Assembly: GCA_959347315.1 (NCBI GenBank)
Contig: OY365813.1
Coordinates: 15,117,208 to 15,181,207, forward strand
DNA length: 64,000 nt
Source of the DNA: Bimastos eiseni
Lineage: Eukaryota > Annelida > Clitellata > Crassiclitellata > Lumbricidae
Direction of reading: 5' to 3'
In this document: one piece after another, positions 12,067-22,709 of the stretch
Layout: each line of letters opens with the position of its first letter
How positions within the stretch are numbered: the first letter of the stretch is position 1
Made by a program: the position numbers and the translations under genes
Notes under the pieces: model-generated
What the model was told of the DNA's origin: nothing
The model's database searches: none
What the model saw: the letters and a program-made list of their open reading frames with translations, nothing else

Positions 12067-12225
12067 CGCATTTTCCATACATTCACTACATCATCTACCG
12101 AGGCGCTGGTGCCCCGATGGACATGAGTCAAACCGCAAAACCTCAGCCGACTGATGCACTTCTTGCCGGAACAGCAACGAATCCGCAAATTGATCGACAG
12201 TTCGTCGATATTCTCAGAAGCCAAG
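12067..12225 (+). CDS. Gene X exon 2 (candidate internal exon)
   Basis: The interval is open throughout and flanked by a pyrimidine-rich acceptor (ATTTCATTTTTGTAG) and a CAAG|GTCAGA donor. Its length is 159 bases, and both ends are phase 1. It therefore fits exactly between exon 1, which ends with one spare base, and exon 3, which needs one. It encodes 53 residues with a hydrophobic, Tyr/Ile-rich start and a polar 'MDMSQTAKPQPTD' middle. An internal ATG at 12,117 could serve as a start for the right-arm copy, which lacks exon 1. An antisense frame of 72 codons overlaps but has no splice support. I do not recognise the product. Confidence 0.5.
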
Positions 12226-12447
12226 GTCAGAATTGATTAATTCATCAATCAATCAATCTCTGTCTCTCAATCAATCAATTAACTGGAAAAAACACCAAAC
12301 GAGGGCAGACTAGGTGAAGAAAAGAAATAAATGGTTAAGGAAAATTAGATCAGGTGAATGTTTCATGTATGCTTTGATGTTCATGATGTTTCATGGCAGA
12401 CTTATTTTCTACATATGAGCATGAGTGTATACATCTATGTAGCCATT

Positions 12448-12840
12448 CATTCATTCATTCATTCATTCATTCATTCATCAGTCGGTCCATACAGGAATAT
12501 AACCATATCCATAACCGTCAGTTTTATTGCTCCGGACAGGCTATTGCACAAGGTAAAAAAATTTGTATTCAGAACTTTCTAATGGAGACAGACGTAAACC
12601 CAGAAGGGACCATAGTCCCGCTGGATAGTGCCATCTATATTTGCACGGAGAGTTTCAAGATGGTTGAGGAATGACATCAAGTCTTGACTAAATCAACGAA
12701 GTTAAGCAAAAGCAAACATAATAAACAATATTAAACATAGAAAAAACAGTAACCTTGCAAGAACTCAACAATACGTTCTGTTCAATAATTAATCCATGTA
12801 CGTAGGTAATGCTTAAATAACCTTGATTTGAGATACTGCA
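12448..12840 (-). mobile_element. LINE 3' end, second copy of the 5,716 family
   Basis: Read on the minus strand, this starts with a decayed RT C-terminus (a 'TTAAGCATTACCTACGTACATG' region like the LRTWI block of the 5,716 copy). It continues through the shared 3' UTR blocks (GGTCCCTTCTGGG, GGAGCAATAAAACTGA) and ends in a (TGAA)n tail at 12,448-12,478. The tail is the kind of simple-repeat 3' terminus left by target-primed reverse transcription of CR1/L2-like LINEs. Confidence 0.7.
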
Positions 12841-12844
12841 AAGG

Positions 12845-12925
12845 CATATGTATGAATATATATATATATACATATGTATGAATATATATGTATGAATATA
12901 TATATATATATATATATGCATTTAT
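12845..12925. repeat. (TA)n/(TATG)n microsatellite
   Basis: TA runs are interspersed with ATGTATGAATATA units. Tract length differs between the arms. Confidence 0.8.
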
Positions 12926-13257
12926 TCATTCGTGAATGTGTACATGTGTATAATTATATGCGTGTACTATACATATATTTATGTACTTGTGTATGTAATG
13001 TGCTCATGTGCATATGTTAACAAGTAATTAATAAACTTTACGTAAGTGTGTTAAACTGCATACGTAAGTATGTAAGCATGCATATATTACGTGTGAAATA
13101 GTGTATGTTGATTTACTGTGTTTATTTATTCACTTCCTAATTCATGCATATGTTTATTTATTTATAAATCATAGTCTAACCCAAACTTTCTAATGAGATA
13201 AGAGAACGGTGAAAATTATGACAAAATGCGCTACAAAAGCACATTCTACTGTTGCAG

Positions 13258-13631
13258 GCGGCTACATCGAGATGCACACGTTCGTTGGTCGGCGCACCCC
13301 TCTGCTTCCAAAGCGGCCGTCGAACCCCAACACGGCTTACATAGTCAGCGCTTTCAAGACCGCCGGGAACCTGGACAGCCTCGACAAGTCGTGGACGTAC
13401 TGGAGTGGGGCCGATTACATTGTCGAGAATCTTCCGAAGCAGCTGAAGCTGGAGCGAGTGACATTCCACCGGTTGAAGTATGGACACGAGAAGGACAACT
13501 TCTCCTACGTACTCCTCTGCGAGATGGGAGAGGCCCTGTCGGACGTTACGAGGGCCATGGAGTTCATCGATACGCTCAAGTACCGCCAGTGTGGCGTTGC
13601 GTCGATGTATGTTGTCGATCATTTCTTTTGA
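13258..13631 (+). CDS. Gene X terminal exon (unidentified protein, C-terminus)
   Basis: A strong acceptor (CTACTGTTGCAG) precedes an exon that is clearly GC-richer than its surroundings and reads open for about 124 codons to a TGA at 13,629. The peptide begins GYIEMHTFVGRR and carries a compact alpha/beta-like sequence with a 'KSWTYWSGADYIVENLPKQ' stretch, a 'RVTFHRLKYGHEKDNFSYV' stretch and a 'GEALSDVTRAMEFIDTL' helix-like segment, ending VDHFF. The exon is codon-balanced and intact in both arms, which supports a real protein. It shows no membrane segments or zinc-binding pattern. I could not place it in a family; a loose resemblance to the C-terminal domain of KCTD-type proteins was too weak to use. 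The frame is open upstream of the acceptor, but splicing in phase 1 is the better model. Confidence 0.7.
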
Positions 13632-13796
13632 TCGAGGAGGAGGAGGAGGAGCATGATCTTCAGTGATCTCATCGATCTCATCGATCTCATCGATGTTAAT
13701 TATCGATGGATCGCGCGCGTTAAGATCTTCCTAATCCCTTGCGTCGATTCTTGCATCTTCTCTGTTTTATTTCTAATCTATGATTCAGGCGCAGAT

Positions 13797-13888
13797 ACGA
13801 CGCAGCGCTCCTGAATAAGCCGGTTCCCCCGCGCTTAGGTGTGGAACATCCCTTTAGAAATTTGGGATCTACAATCACGATAGCAATC
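13797..13888 (+). repeat. 85-bp repeat, copy c
   Basis: GCAGCGCTCCTGAATAAGC, then GGTTCCCCCGCGCTTAG, then TTTAGAAATTTGGGATC and an ACGATAGCA end. It lies just 3' of the gene X stop codon. Confidence 0.65.
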
Positions 13889-13984
13889 AAGAGAGAGACC
13901 GGGATATCCGAGTATGATCCATGCACAAAGATGTTACAATCCCGGTGTTCAAGGAGTAAATCGCAATAGCATGCTTATATATGG

Positions 13985-14145
13985 TCAACAATGCATAATT
14001 GTCAACAATGCTTTATACCGGGTAGTAAAAAAATAATCGTGAACAATTCACAATGGTCAACAATGCACAGTGGTCAACAATGCACAACGATCAACAATTA
14101 ATGCATGATAGTCAACAGTGCATAATGGTCAACAATGCGTCGTGT
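13985..14145 (+). repeat. GGTCAACAATGCACAAT minisatellite
   Basis: About eight imperfect copies of a 15-17 base unit, GGTCAACAATGCACA, are interrupted once by a short unique insert at about 14,015-14,035. Confidence 0.75.
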
Positions 14146-14335
14146 CAAATAGCTGAGGATTTGCCTCAGTGCGCAACTGCTTGCCACAATCAGATATCAT
14201 GATCTGATAGCATCGATATCGACCCTTCTGTCACATTCCACGCTTGTCGCTTTTTGTGAGTCCGCATCAAAAAACAGATTCCACCAGATATGTCAATTTA
14301 AAATCCGACAGATCAGAACAACAGAAGTAATTATC

Positions 14336-14414
14336 GCTATCGAAATCATGATCGTAAGCTCCAAGCTTCTAAAGCGCCACTCGAAAGCACCAGCTGATTC
14401 ACCAGCGCTGCCTT
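14336..14414 (-). repeat. 85-bp repeat, copy d
   Basis: On the minus strand: GCAGCGCTGGTGAATCAGC, GGTGCTTTCGAGTGGCGCTT, TAGAAGCTTGGAGCTTACGA. Confidence 0.65.
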
Positions 14415-14682
14415 AAGTCATGTATACAGTGCATTTGAGGCTGACCGTTGAGTAGTCATGAATGGGGTCCGAGTCCGGAGTTCTGCCACCATAATCAATG
14501 GACCCAGTCATTGATCCGACTGGACTGGTTGATAGGCAACGCACAAACCTTCGTCGATTACTACGTAATTTTGTGTTTCTGATTTTCTGTAAGGTAAGCT
14601 ATTGTAGGCATTACATTAAAAAACTCTATATTATTGCATCGAATGAGCTTTGAAACATACGTCGGGTAAATACCGCAATAGA

Positions 14683-14758
14683 ACTCGTAAACTGGAAACT
14701 TCTGATGTGCAACTCAAACCAGGTAAACGCAGGGCACCCGCTTATTCACGAGCGCTGT
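14683..14758 (-). repeat. 85-bp repeat, copy e
   Basis: On the minus strand: CAGCGCTCGTGAATAAGC, GGGTGCCCTGCGTTTACCTG, ending in AGAAGTTTCCAGTTTACGAG. The 3' half is more diverged than in copies a and b. Confidence 0.6.
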
Positions 14759-15096
14759 TGAAGAGAAAAGAAGGGCTTTTAAAATCATGCCTATGCGCCG
14801 GTATGTACGGGCAGAATTACTTACCGGTTTCATCGGAATTGATTGTTGGTGTATGCTTAGCTGGCAGATTTTGATTGGGATATTGGATGGACGCATGCGT
14901 ATTTCCTGAAAACAGTCACATTGTCTTTGCGATTCAATAGTTTGATCATTCCTGCATGCTCTATTTATTCTAATAAGTTTCACTCTAACTTATCTACATA
15001 ATCGTTATAAATATTGCATGATTATGTACATTTGCTTAATATAAACGGTCCGAATCGGGCTCGTTAATTATAGAGGGTTAAGGAATATGCTATATA

Positions 15097-15570
15097 AAGA
15101 AATAGATAGGTTGCGATGACTACTCTTCACTAAGACCACTTGAAACGCATGTGGTCTCGATATCTGGTGACTGGAGGCAGCGGAGATAAAGAGAACATGT
15201 CGCTCTTTAACTTTATTGTATGGATTGACAAATCATGTGATATTCGCAAGATGGCCTGCCGTCTTTGTGTACATGTGCATGGCCTAATCGTTTTAAAGGT
15301 TCCTTGTGGAAACTATGTATGCATAACGGCATATGTAAATGGTTGATACTTTCATACATACATACAGACATGCTTACATGCATACATAATACAGTATACT
15401 ATTTATATGCGTCGTCGAAGCATCTGTATAGACAACCAAACACAATTGAAAAACTTTCAAGTTTCAAATTCGACAACAGAGTGCAATTAATGTCATTTCT
15501 TTCTTATGGTATGCGTCATTAAATTAGAATTTGACTCCTGCACAATTTTCGTCATTTCTAAGTAGCTACT
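15097..15570 (+). repeat. Interspersed repeat, copy 1 (second copy at 31,646)
   Basis: Matches 31,646-32,305 along its length, from AAAGAAATAGATAGGTTGCG to CTGCACAATTTTCGT. Roughly one base in ten differs in the first 70 bases, and the second copy has a much longer CATA tract. This divergence is far above that of the arms, so it is an older dispersed repeat rather than part of the recent duplication. Coding potential is not evident. Confidence 0.7.
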
Positions 15571-16255
15571 TCCCTTTGCATTTGCATCCGTAATAGTACT
15601 GCTGTTGATATCACCATTGGGCCTATGACAAGAATAGATGTGTTTACCACTGCGGATATATGGCCTACATGGTATTATGTAGGTACTAGGTAGATCTACT
15701 GTTACTTCTCGCAGTTACATGAATTTTCACTATTCCTCAATATCATAGCTACTATGGAAAATAAGGATATTCGGTCACATGAAAGTTGCTTTTTTTGATT
15801 TTTAGATAGAGTGAGTTACTAGGATTTTAGAATACGATTCTGGACCAAATCTGAGAAAATTGAGATGGAACTCAATAATTATCGAAAACGTGCTAAACAA
15901 GAATAACTGAAAAAGACGAATAACAATTACCCCAAAACACAGATCAACACGAATACGTCATTGTTATAACTTATGACCATGGCCTTTTTTTTACACAATA
16001 TAGTCTTAATATAACTTTCATCGCATTGAGCTCTGACATGCACACAAAAGTGTGAACCATTTCTAATATGTTGCCCAACAAAATTTCTTACGCGCACTGT
16101 CTTAAAAAAAAGTAGAGGTGACAGTGATCACCAATCAATGACGAATGCGTTCTTGGCACTAAGATGCATTCGATGTGTCTATTGCTTGAGCTTTAGTGAA
16201 TATTCAGCCCGTAAAATGTGTCACTGACATCTCTCACCCATCCATTCGTTCGTTC
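15571..16255. other. Intergenic, nothing recognised
   Basis: AT-rich, with no open frames of note and no element ends. Confidence 0.4.
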
Positions 16256-16257
16256 GC

Positions 16258-16742
16258 CCGTGATGGATGAGTGATGGAGAGATGGATGGATGGATGGATG
16301 GACGAACGGACGGATGGACGGACGGGTTGATCAGGGCATAGGTAAAAGGGCGAGGTTGGGTTGGAGGTGGAATGTACCCAGGATGTACCCATCCATCCAG
16401 GACTCAAGGTACCTCTCCAATTCCACTCGTTCCACCACCATCCAAACCACCAACTCACTCACTCACCCACACACCAATCCACCCATCCGCAGTCCGTCCA
16501 TCCATCCAGGCACCCACACATTCCCAAACTATTCCAAAACCCTCCCAAGCACCCACTCACTCACATACCAACCCATCAATCCAACCCTCCATCAATCCAA
16601 GCATCCACTCATTCCAACTCATTCCACGTCCAACCCAACCTCGCCCTTTTACCTATGCCCTGATCAACCCGTCCGTCCATCCGTCCGTTCGTCCATCCAT
16701 CCATCCATCCATCCATCCATCTCTCCATCACTCATCCATCAA
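16258..16742. repeat. Long hairpin built on (GGAT)/(CCAT) repeats
   Basis: About 16,258-16,378 and 16,618-16,742 are reverse complements of each other. Both contain the tetranucleotide run and the unique stretch GGGTTGATCAGGGCATAGG and AAAGGGCGAGGTTGGGTTGG (reverse-complemented in the second arm). The loop is about 240 bases of CACCCA/CATCCA repeats. The structure is copied in the right arm at about 54,201-54,687. Confidence 0.85.
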
Positions 16743-16854
16743 TCCATTCATCCATCCATTTGTTCATCCATCCATCGAATCATCCATCCATTCATTCTTA
16801 CGCATAGAAAATTAGAATCCAGCTCCCCTTCTGATCGACTATACAGCCTTGTAT

Positions 16855-17028
16855 TTACCCGCAACTCGACGCTGACGATTTGCGCCAAATGATGTCTACA
16901 TCACAGAGAAGCAGCCGCTCGGCTCCTGCTGCCACGTCCTCAGCAGCACGCATCATCTCTTCAGCATCCAAGATGTCACGAAACAACATTCGCAGCAGGC
17001 GAGCCGAGGCGGGCTTGCGATCGTCTGC
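16855..17028 (-). other. Candidate minus-strand terminal exon, unidentified
   Basis: The minus strand is open for 57 codons to a TAA, with a helical, Leu/Ala/Glu-rich composition including 'LLRMLFRDILDAEEMM' and 'ERLLLCDVDIIW'. An 87-codon plus-strand frame overlaps it (16,880-17,143) but is Ser/Arg-rich and less protein-like. The interval is GC-richer than its surroundings. It is preserved at 53,915-54,088 (+). There is no family match, and no partner exon was found. Confidence 0.3.
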
Positions 17029-18714
17029 TCAATTCCGGGTAAACCTACACACGTGGGTGGTCAACCTATACATATATGGACACGACAAACGGCAGAGTAA
17101 CGGTCAGCCGACGTCGAGCGTATGGACTAAACCCCGCAAATAGATTCGCCAGGAAACTGCGACGAAAGAATCTTTCGCAACGATGTAACGCTTGATCGAT
17201 ACGAAGCTGGGAAACGGGGACCACGCTACAGCTGTACGACGTCGTCTATGCACGCAGACGTAGGTTGTGTGACGGAAGGAATACCGCTGTTGGTTGTGGA
17301 CTGAGGACTGGCTCTCCTCACGATGGTATAGGACGGACGGACGGATGGATGGATGGACTCCGAGTGTTGATCCTCTTTCAGCGATAACCGTTTATAACCG
17401 TTTCGTTATGCGGTGAATAATTTTGCTTTTTAAGGCTAATATTGTGTTATTAGGGTTTTGGTCTTGCACGCCGAAGATTATAATAACGGTTTTAGAATCT
17501 GGTGTATTCCATGTCCTTTTGAAACGTCACTGGATAATATATCCGACAAGGCAAGGAGGTATCCGAAAATACGTCCGACGTCCTATAATTGGCGTAATTT
17601 GATCCGAACAGCTAGGCCTACCTGGAGATGCCAGTGGCAGCTATCCTACAAACAGGTTCGATTTTACTCTCGGACTAACCACGGAATTTGACACGCATAA
17701 TCGATTTATCATAGCAGCGGTGATCGACTGATTTCCATCGCATTATTACTGGGTCACTGTTTTGAATTATGGGAGCATTAAGGTCGTTATTTATATCCCG
17801 TTTACTTGAACCCCATCGATGTCCAGGAAGATAAGTGACTGAGCGACATAATATTGCATCGTCCAGCCATGATATATCCATCAATTTGATGTGAAACGTC
17901 TCTTCCTCACGATACCTTTACACACCGCCAACTAACAATCACCACGAGCTCATACGACTAAACATTGGCGACAATGACATCAGGTACAGTCAGATTGATA
18001 TACCATCGAAAGCGACCAAATCTGAAAAGTATCATCAGGCGACGCACCAACAAGTCCAAGGAGGCAATAACAGAAGCGTTGTCAACTTTTACAGAGGACG
18101 GTGGTCACCAATCAACGATTACGTTGGCCCTCGGAAGAGACTAAGCCATGCATTCTATTCTCCTTCAGACTTCAATTGATCCCTTCCAGTGGAGGTGTTA
18201 GCCACCGGGTTCCTTCATCTCCACCTCCTTCTGTCACCAGCCATCAGCAACTCCAGTCTCGATACCGTAGACCCAGCCGAACAAAACTGTCAGCAGAAGA
18301 CAATGACACTACTACTCACAGCCGACAATGATATGAGGACGGATGGCAAAATATCATCATCAGCAGCAGCATCATCATCATCAGCATCATCATCAGAGGC
18401 GTCTACACCTCGGAGCAAATGTTCCATCCAACAAGTTACGGATGAGGTTTTTATTAGGAAATAAGGGGAAAGTAAATACCATTAAAAATCTGTTACTAGT
18501 TGCAGTTGAGCCATTTGTTCTCTATACTACAGCGTCAATGTTTACACGTCATTAACTTGGTTCAATGTAGTATTCACCTTGAATTATATCAGTGCGTCTG
18601 TCAATAAAAATGGGGGTTGCTCCAATGGCTTAGAGGGAATAGACGCCTCTGACCATCATCGTCATCATCTTTGATGCTAGTCGTCGATGAACTCGCGAGG
18701 TTCACCGTCGAGTG
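17029..18714. other. Region upstream of the channel, no gene recognised
   Basis: Contains a GGAC/GGAT run at about 17,332-17,355 and a (CAGCAT/CATCAT)n tract at 18,350-18,400. A GC-richer stretch precedes the channel start and may include its 5' UTR and promoter, but no TATA box is evident near the start codon. Confidence 0.4.
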
Positions 18715-19224
18715 ATGGCAGACGCCGAGAACCGTGTGATCCTCAACGTCGGTGGAACCCTCCACGAGACGTACAAGGCGACCCTGAAGAAGATTCCTGC
18801 CACCCGGCTCTCCCGCCTCACAGTGGCCCTACCCAACTACGACCCCGTCCTCAACGAGTACTTCTTCGATCGACACCCGGGGGTATTCGCCCAGATCCTC
18901 AACTACTACCGCACGGGGAAGCTCCACTACCCTATGGACGTCTGCGGTCCCGTCTTCGAGGAAGAGCTGGAGTTCTGGGGGCTGGACGCCAACCAGGTGG
19001 AACCGTGCTGCTGGATGACCTACACGACACACAGGGACACCAAGGAGACCCTGTTGACCCTCGACCGTCTGGACCTGGACACAGATCGACAGACGACAGA
19101 GGAGATTATGAAGAAGTTCGGACTAGAGGAGAAATATCGAACGGGAGGGATCAACTGTTGGGAGTGCTTAATCCCGAGAGTCTGGGTTCTCTTCGATGAA
19201 CCTCACTCATCAACAGCCGCCAAG
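18715..19224 (+). CDS. Shaw: Shaw/Kv3-type potassium channel, T1 exon (left copy)
   Basis: Encodes the cytoplasmic T1 (BTB/POZ) tetramerisation domain of a voltage-gated potassium channel. The ATG at 18,715 (GTGATGGCA) gives 170 residues. Visible landmarks are '[14 protein letters not shown]' (residues 7-20), '[24 protein letters not shown]' in order at about 50-73, and the exact HX5CX20CC zinc site (H71, C77, C98, C99) that marks Kv2/Kv3/Kv4 families and is absent from Shaker. The exon ends '[17 protein letters not shown]' just before S1 at a GTAATT donor (19,225), phase 0. That is the conserved Kv3 intron position between T1 and S1. The S1-S6 exon follows 6.2 kb downstream. Protein sequence is identical to the right copy. 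No upstream exon is needed for the start. Confidence 0.93.
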
Positions 19225-19462
19225 GTAATTTAATCGTGCATATCTCTTTGTTCGCCTATGTGTATGCCTGTGCTTCTGTCTATCTGTATGATTTTATCTC
19301 TCTGGCTGGTTTGCTTGTGAATTACTTCACTGATCACCTGTGGAAATTCATTTGCAATTATACGCTGATAGACAAGTCACAAATCGAAATCTGGAGCTCT
19401 TTCAGCTATATCCTGGAGTGGCTATATAAATTTCGATGCATTGGTTGATTGAGATAGCAACA

Positions 19463-21104
19463 TATAGGGTGACACAAAAGTTTGTTCACCGTTTTCAAAC
19501 TTAAATATTTCGGTCAAAATGATTCTGATCTCTTAAATATTTTTCAAACCTACTCAAGACTCATATTATATATCTAAAAACAGTTTTAATTCGAACGTTC
19601 GTTAATTGACGTGACAGTGTCACAGCGTGCGAGGTGTAGTTTTGGTTCTTTTATGGATATGACGTCATCATTATTCACGCCGCTTAATTGAGTAAAACTA
19701 GGAACATCGACACTGGACTGTGGAAGACTGACCTAATGCATTGTTTACTGATGAGTCGCCGTTCAAGGTGCTTTATGTACCGAATGCACACAACACTACA
19801 GTTTGGGGTTCACTGGAGGAGACCGTTCGATCGGCTCCACAGATAACGTTTAGTCCGTCAGTCGGATGTCGTCCGAGTGTCTTACTAGCCTTCACTTTGT
19901 GCCAAATAGTACCAGGCTACACTCTCAGTATAACATCACAAACATTCTCGAGCAATACATGAACGTAAAGCCAGTGTTCGATAGACAATCAGACAACAGC
20001 AGTGCTGTTCAACGAAAGTTATTTGTTAACAATAATCTTGGAGTATTTCAGCAGAATGATACACGCTGTTATACATCAGCTGTAACGACGAAATAGCTAG
20101 ACTATTATCATCCGTCACCCAAGTAGTCGAAGGATTGGCCACTTAACACTCCGGACCTCTCTCCTGCTGAGAACTTGTGAAGTATTTTGTCTCTCATCGT
20201 TTATAAAGAGTTCCCATTGATTTCGTCGCAGATAATTTCGTCGCATTCATTTCGTCGCAGATCATTTCGTCGCATTCATTTCGTAGCATTTTTAAAAAAC
20301 CACACTAACCCTAACCCTGACCTTAAACGACCCTCGCCACGCATACCCTGACCCTAAATGCCCCTCCAGGGGCGTCCAATTTCAGGTAGGGGAAAAATTT
20401 TTGCGTCCTACGGGGGGAATATTTTGCATTCCTGAAACTCTGACCGAGGGTTTGCCTCCATCACTCAGGGGGATTGACTTTCCTGACCCTCACCACGCAT
20501 TACCTGACCATATAAACGACCATCATCACGCATAACCTGACCCTAAACGATCCTCACCACGCATAGCCTGACCCTAACCGATATGCGACAAAATGAATTG
20601 CGACGAAATGATATGCGACGAATGAACGGTCACCTTTATAAAAATCCTGAGCCACACAGAGTTGATCAGCTCAAACATCGCCTCCAGCGAGCATGGAGAT
20701 CGACAGAAGTTGGAACATTTCACTACCTGATCCAGCCAATGCCGTGTTGAGTCGGTGCTGTCATTGACTCATTTAGCAGAACACAAATACTGTGCGCTGA
20801 TAGCCTACGTCTGTAAGATTTAGATGGCAATTTGATGTGTTATGGTCCACTAGGCCAAAGATTTTATGTGATAACATTGATAACATGAGGCACATACTGT
20901 ATCGCATCACAGTACTGTTGTTTCCGGGAAACGGTCCTCTTCAATTTTTTAATATGGCAAAAACGAACCGGATGAAAACCAAACTTGTACCAGTATCTTT
21001 CGTTTGATATGTGTATCCACTGACAAAATATCATAAACAAATATAAAGCCGTTACTGAGAAAAGCATTTTGAAAACGGTGAACGAACTTTTGTGTCACCG
21101 TATA
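19463..21104 (+). mobile_element. Dead Tc1/mariner-like transposon in the channel intron
   Basis: The terminal inverted repeats begin TATAGGGTGACACAAAAG on the left and TATACGGTGACACAAAAG on the right strand, each followed by GTTCACCGTTTTC, at a TA target. Inside, broken frames carry Tc1-type transposase landmarks: an 'FTDESPFKV' stretch (about 19,741), 'FQQNDTRCYTSAVTTK' (about 20,047) and 'TPDLSPAENL' (about 20,148) containing catalytic acidic positions. Stop codons and a nested insertion (20,208-20,634) show that it is inactive. Copies exist in the third segment and the right arm. Confidence 0.85.
20208..20634. mobile_element. Nested inverted-repeat element with CGTCGCA motifs
   Basis: The 427-bp insert is flanked by direct TTTATAAA repeats (20,200-20,207 and 20,635-20,642), an 8-bp duplication as in hAT-type transposition. 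Removing the insert and one repeat restores a continuous Tc1-type reading frame across the site, so insertion came after the host element. Both ends carry inverted arrays of ATTTCGTCGCA / TGCGACGAAAT. The middle has degenerate CCCTAACCCTGACC units resembling telomere repeats. No coding capacity is seen. Confidence 0.75.
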
Positions 21105-22385
21105 GAGTTCTGTCCTATGGATCTGTTACTTAACTTACTTCTATCTAGTGCATAAAATACGAACCGATTTCGTACGGAACGAAATGGTTAGCGAGGTCAA
21201 TGTCAAGGGAATCGGTCATAAGGTGCTGTCTCTTTGATAGCACTAACCACCTATAGAAGCAACGCCTGCAAAACATGAATTCCTAGAATTCGCTATAGGA
21301 GCAACATGCTTTCCCGCGAGCGAATCACGCACGAATAGTTAGTTGAAAGCGCCTCCTAATAATGAGCCAACATCCTAGACACTTTTACCTACCCCGATGC
21401 GGCACATACCCCTTCTTTGACCCCATCACCCCGGACGTGTCTTTCCATCCACTTCTTTCCGCTCAACGAATCCCAATTTGGCTTTCCCGAATACGAGCAT
21501 TCGTCATTTCCGGCTCACAGCTCGCGCAACTTTTGCTGTTTCAGCAATAATCGTCAAGTTGACGTCACTGTCGATTATGGTAAACGGCGTCATTTGGCGA
21601 CAAAGACGTCAGAAGCCCAGCGCAATCCTTGATGACGCAGCAGACTGGATAATTGATGCATGATGCCATTAGCTGCCAACTGCCGCAGAAAGATTGATGC
21701 AGTCAATTTGGAAGCTCCTCCGATTGATTAGCAGAGATTAGATTAGTCGGAGAGAAACAAAGTCTTTGGCGATGATTAGCTACCTTCAAGACAAAGTGCT
21801 TTAATTATAATTCATATATATATATATACATATATTTATATATAATATGCTCAATTATGTTCTTAACTGGGTGCAGTGTGTGCTGGCTAAGTAGCTTTAT
21901 TGCAGAAATCCGTGACTGAGCTTCCTCAATCCAGAAAAATTCAACCTGATATCCAGAATTCTAGAGCAATAATTTGCGCCTGCGTTGGATAGCCAAACGC
22001 TACTCCATTTTTAAAATCAGTCATGCCAATATCAGGGAGCAAGACCTGGAGTTGAAGTCAAGGGAAGAAATATGTATGCCTATGTACATTTCTAACGCGA
22101 TATGCTTTAGGCATAGACGAAGACTTGGTACTAGGTTTGGGAACGGGTCGACGATTGGGGGTTGTGGGTCAGGTCGGTAACATTTCAATTCAAAAATATG
22201 GATACAGGAACAAGGATGAACAGCAGAAACACTGTAGAAAGTTATAATATTTGTGAAATATTTATGAAATATTGAAGATATAAGCAGTTTCGTCCCCGCC
22301 ACAGGAAATATTTGACGGGATCGTCCACTCCTGCGGTTCTATAACCCTATAATCTATATATATATTATTAGTTCCTTGTTTTAGG

Positions 22386-22709
22386 ATGGGTAGTTATTGG
22401 GTCCTTCTGGGTGCTGCTCTGTGCGGGCCTTCCCTTCGGTATATACTTACGCCCTATCCTTATCAGAGGCTAGAGAGACGGCCTGTGGGACGGATGATAT
22501 ATAAAGGAAGAGAGAAGAGAGAGAAGGAGTGGTTGGTTTTTGGTCGGGCTGGAGCAAGGAAGATGGACGGTGAAGAACGAGAGGAGTTGACGAAACGGAG
22601 AAGGTGGAATGGAAGTAGCGCGAGTGGTTGTGGTCGTTCAACACTGATGAGAACAGAGAAGGCTGTCTCACGTACTACTGTTCCCTACTTTAGACGATAT
22701 TCTCGGTAA
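22386..22709 (+). other. 107-codon ORF with downstream AATAAA, unidentified
   Basis: A basic, Arg/Glu/Lys-rich frame starts MGSYWVLLG and is intact in the left and third copies. The right copy is cut to 73 codons by a TAA (48,334-48,555). A polyadenylation signal AATAAA lies at about 22,846. It may be part of a retroelement LTR or a non-coding transcript; no family is recognised. Low confidence that it is translated. Confidence 0.25.

Noticed and set aside
13226..13666. 146-codon frame overlapping the gene X terminal exon
   Set aside because: It is an alternative frame of the same DNA with Arg/Gln-rich shadow composition; the other frame is spliced and protein-like.
13985..14145. Array of short repeats resembling a CRISPR
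   Set aside because: Units are contiguous and degenerate, without unique spacers, in animal DNA.
16290..16892. 200-codon His/Pro/Ser-rich frame
   Set aside because: It follows CCATCCAT tetranucleotide repeats and changes freely between arms.
18687..19199. 170-codon Arg/Pro-rich frame over the T1 exon
   Set aside because: It is a frame shadow of the channel T1 domain.
20290..20600. CCCTAACCC-like sequence as a telomere
   Set aside because: Only a few degenerate units inside a small transposon-like insert.
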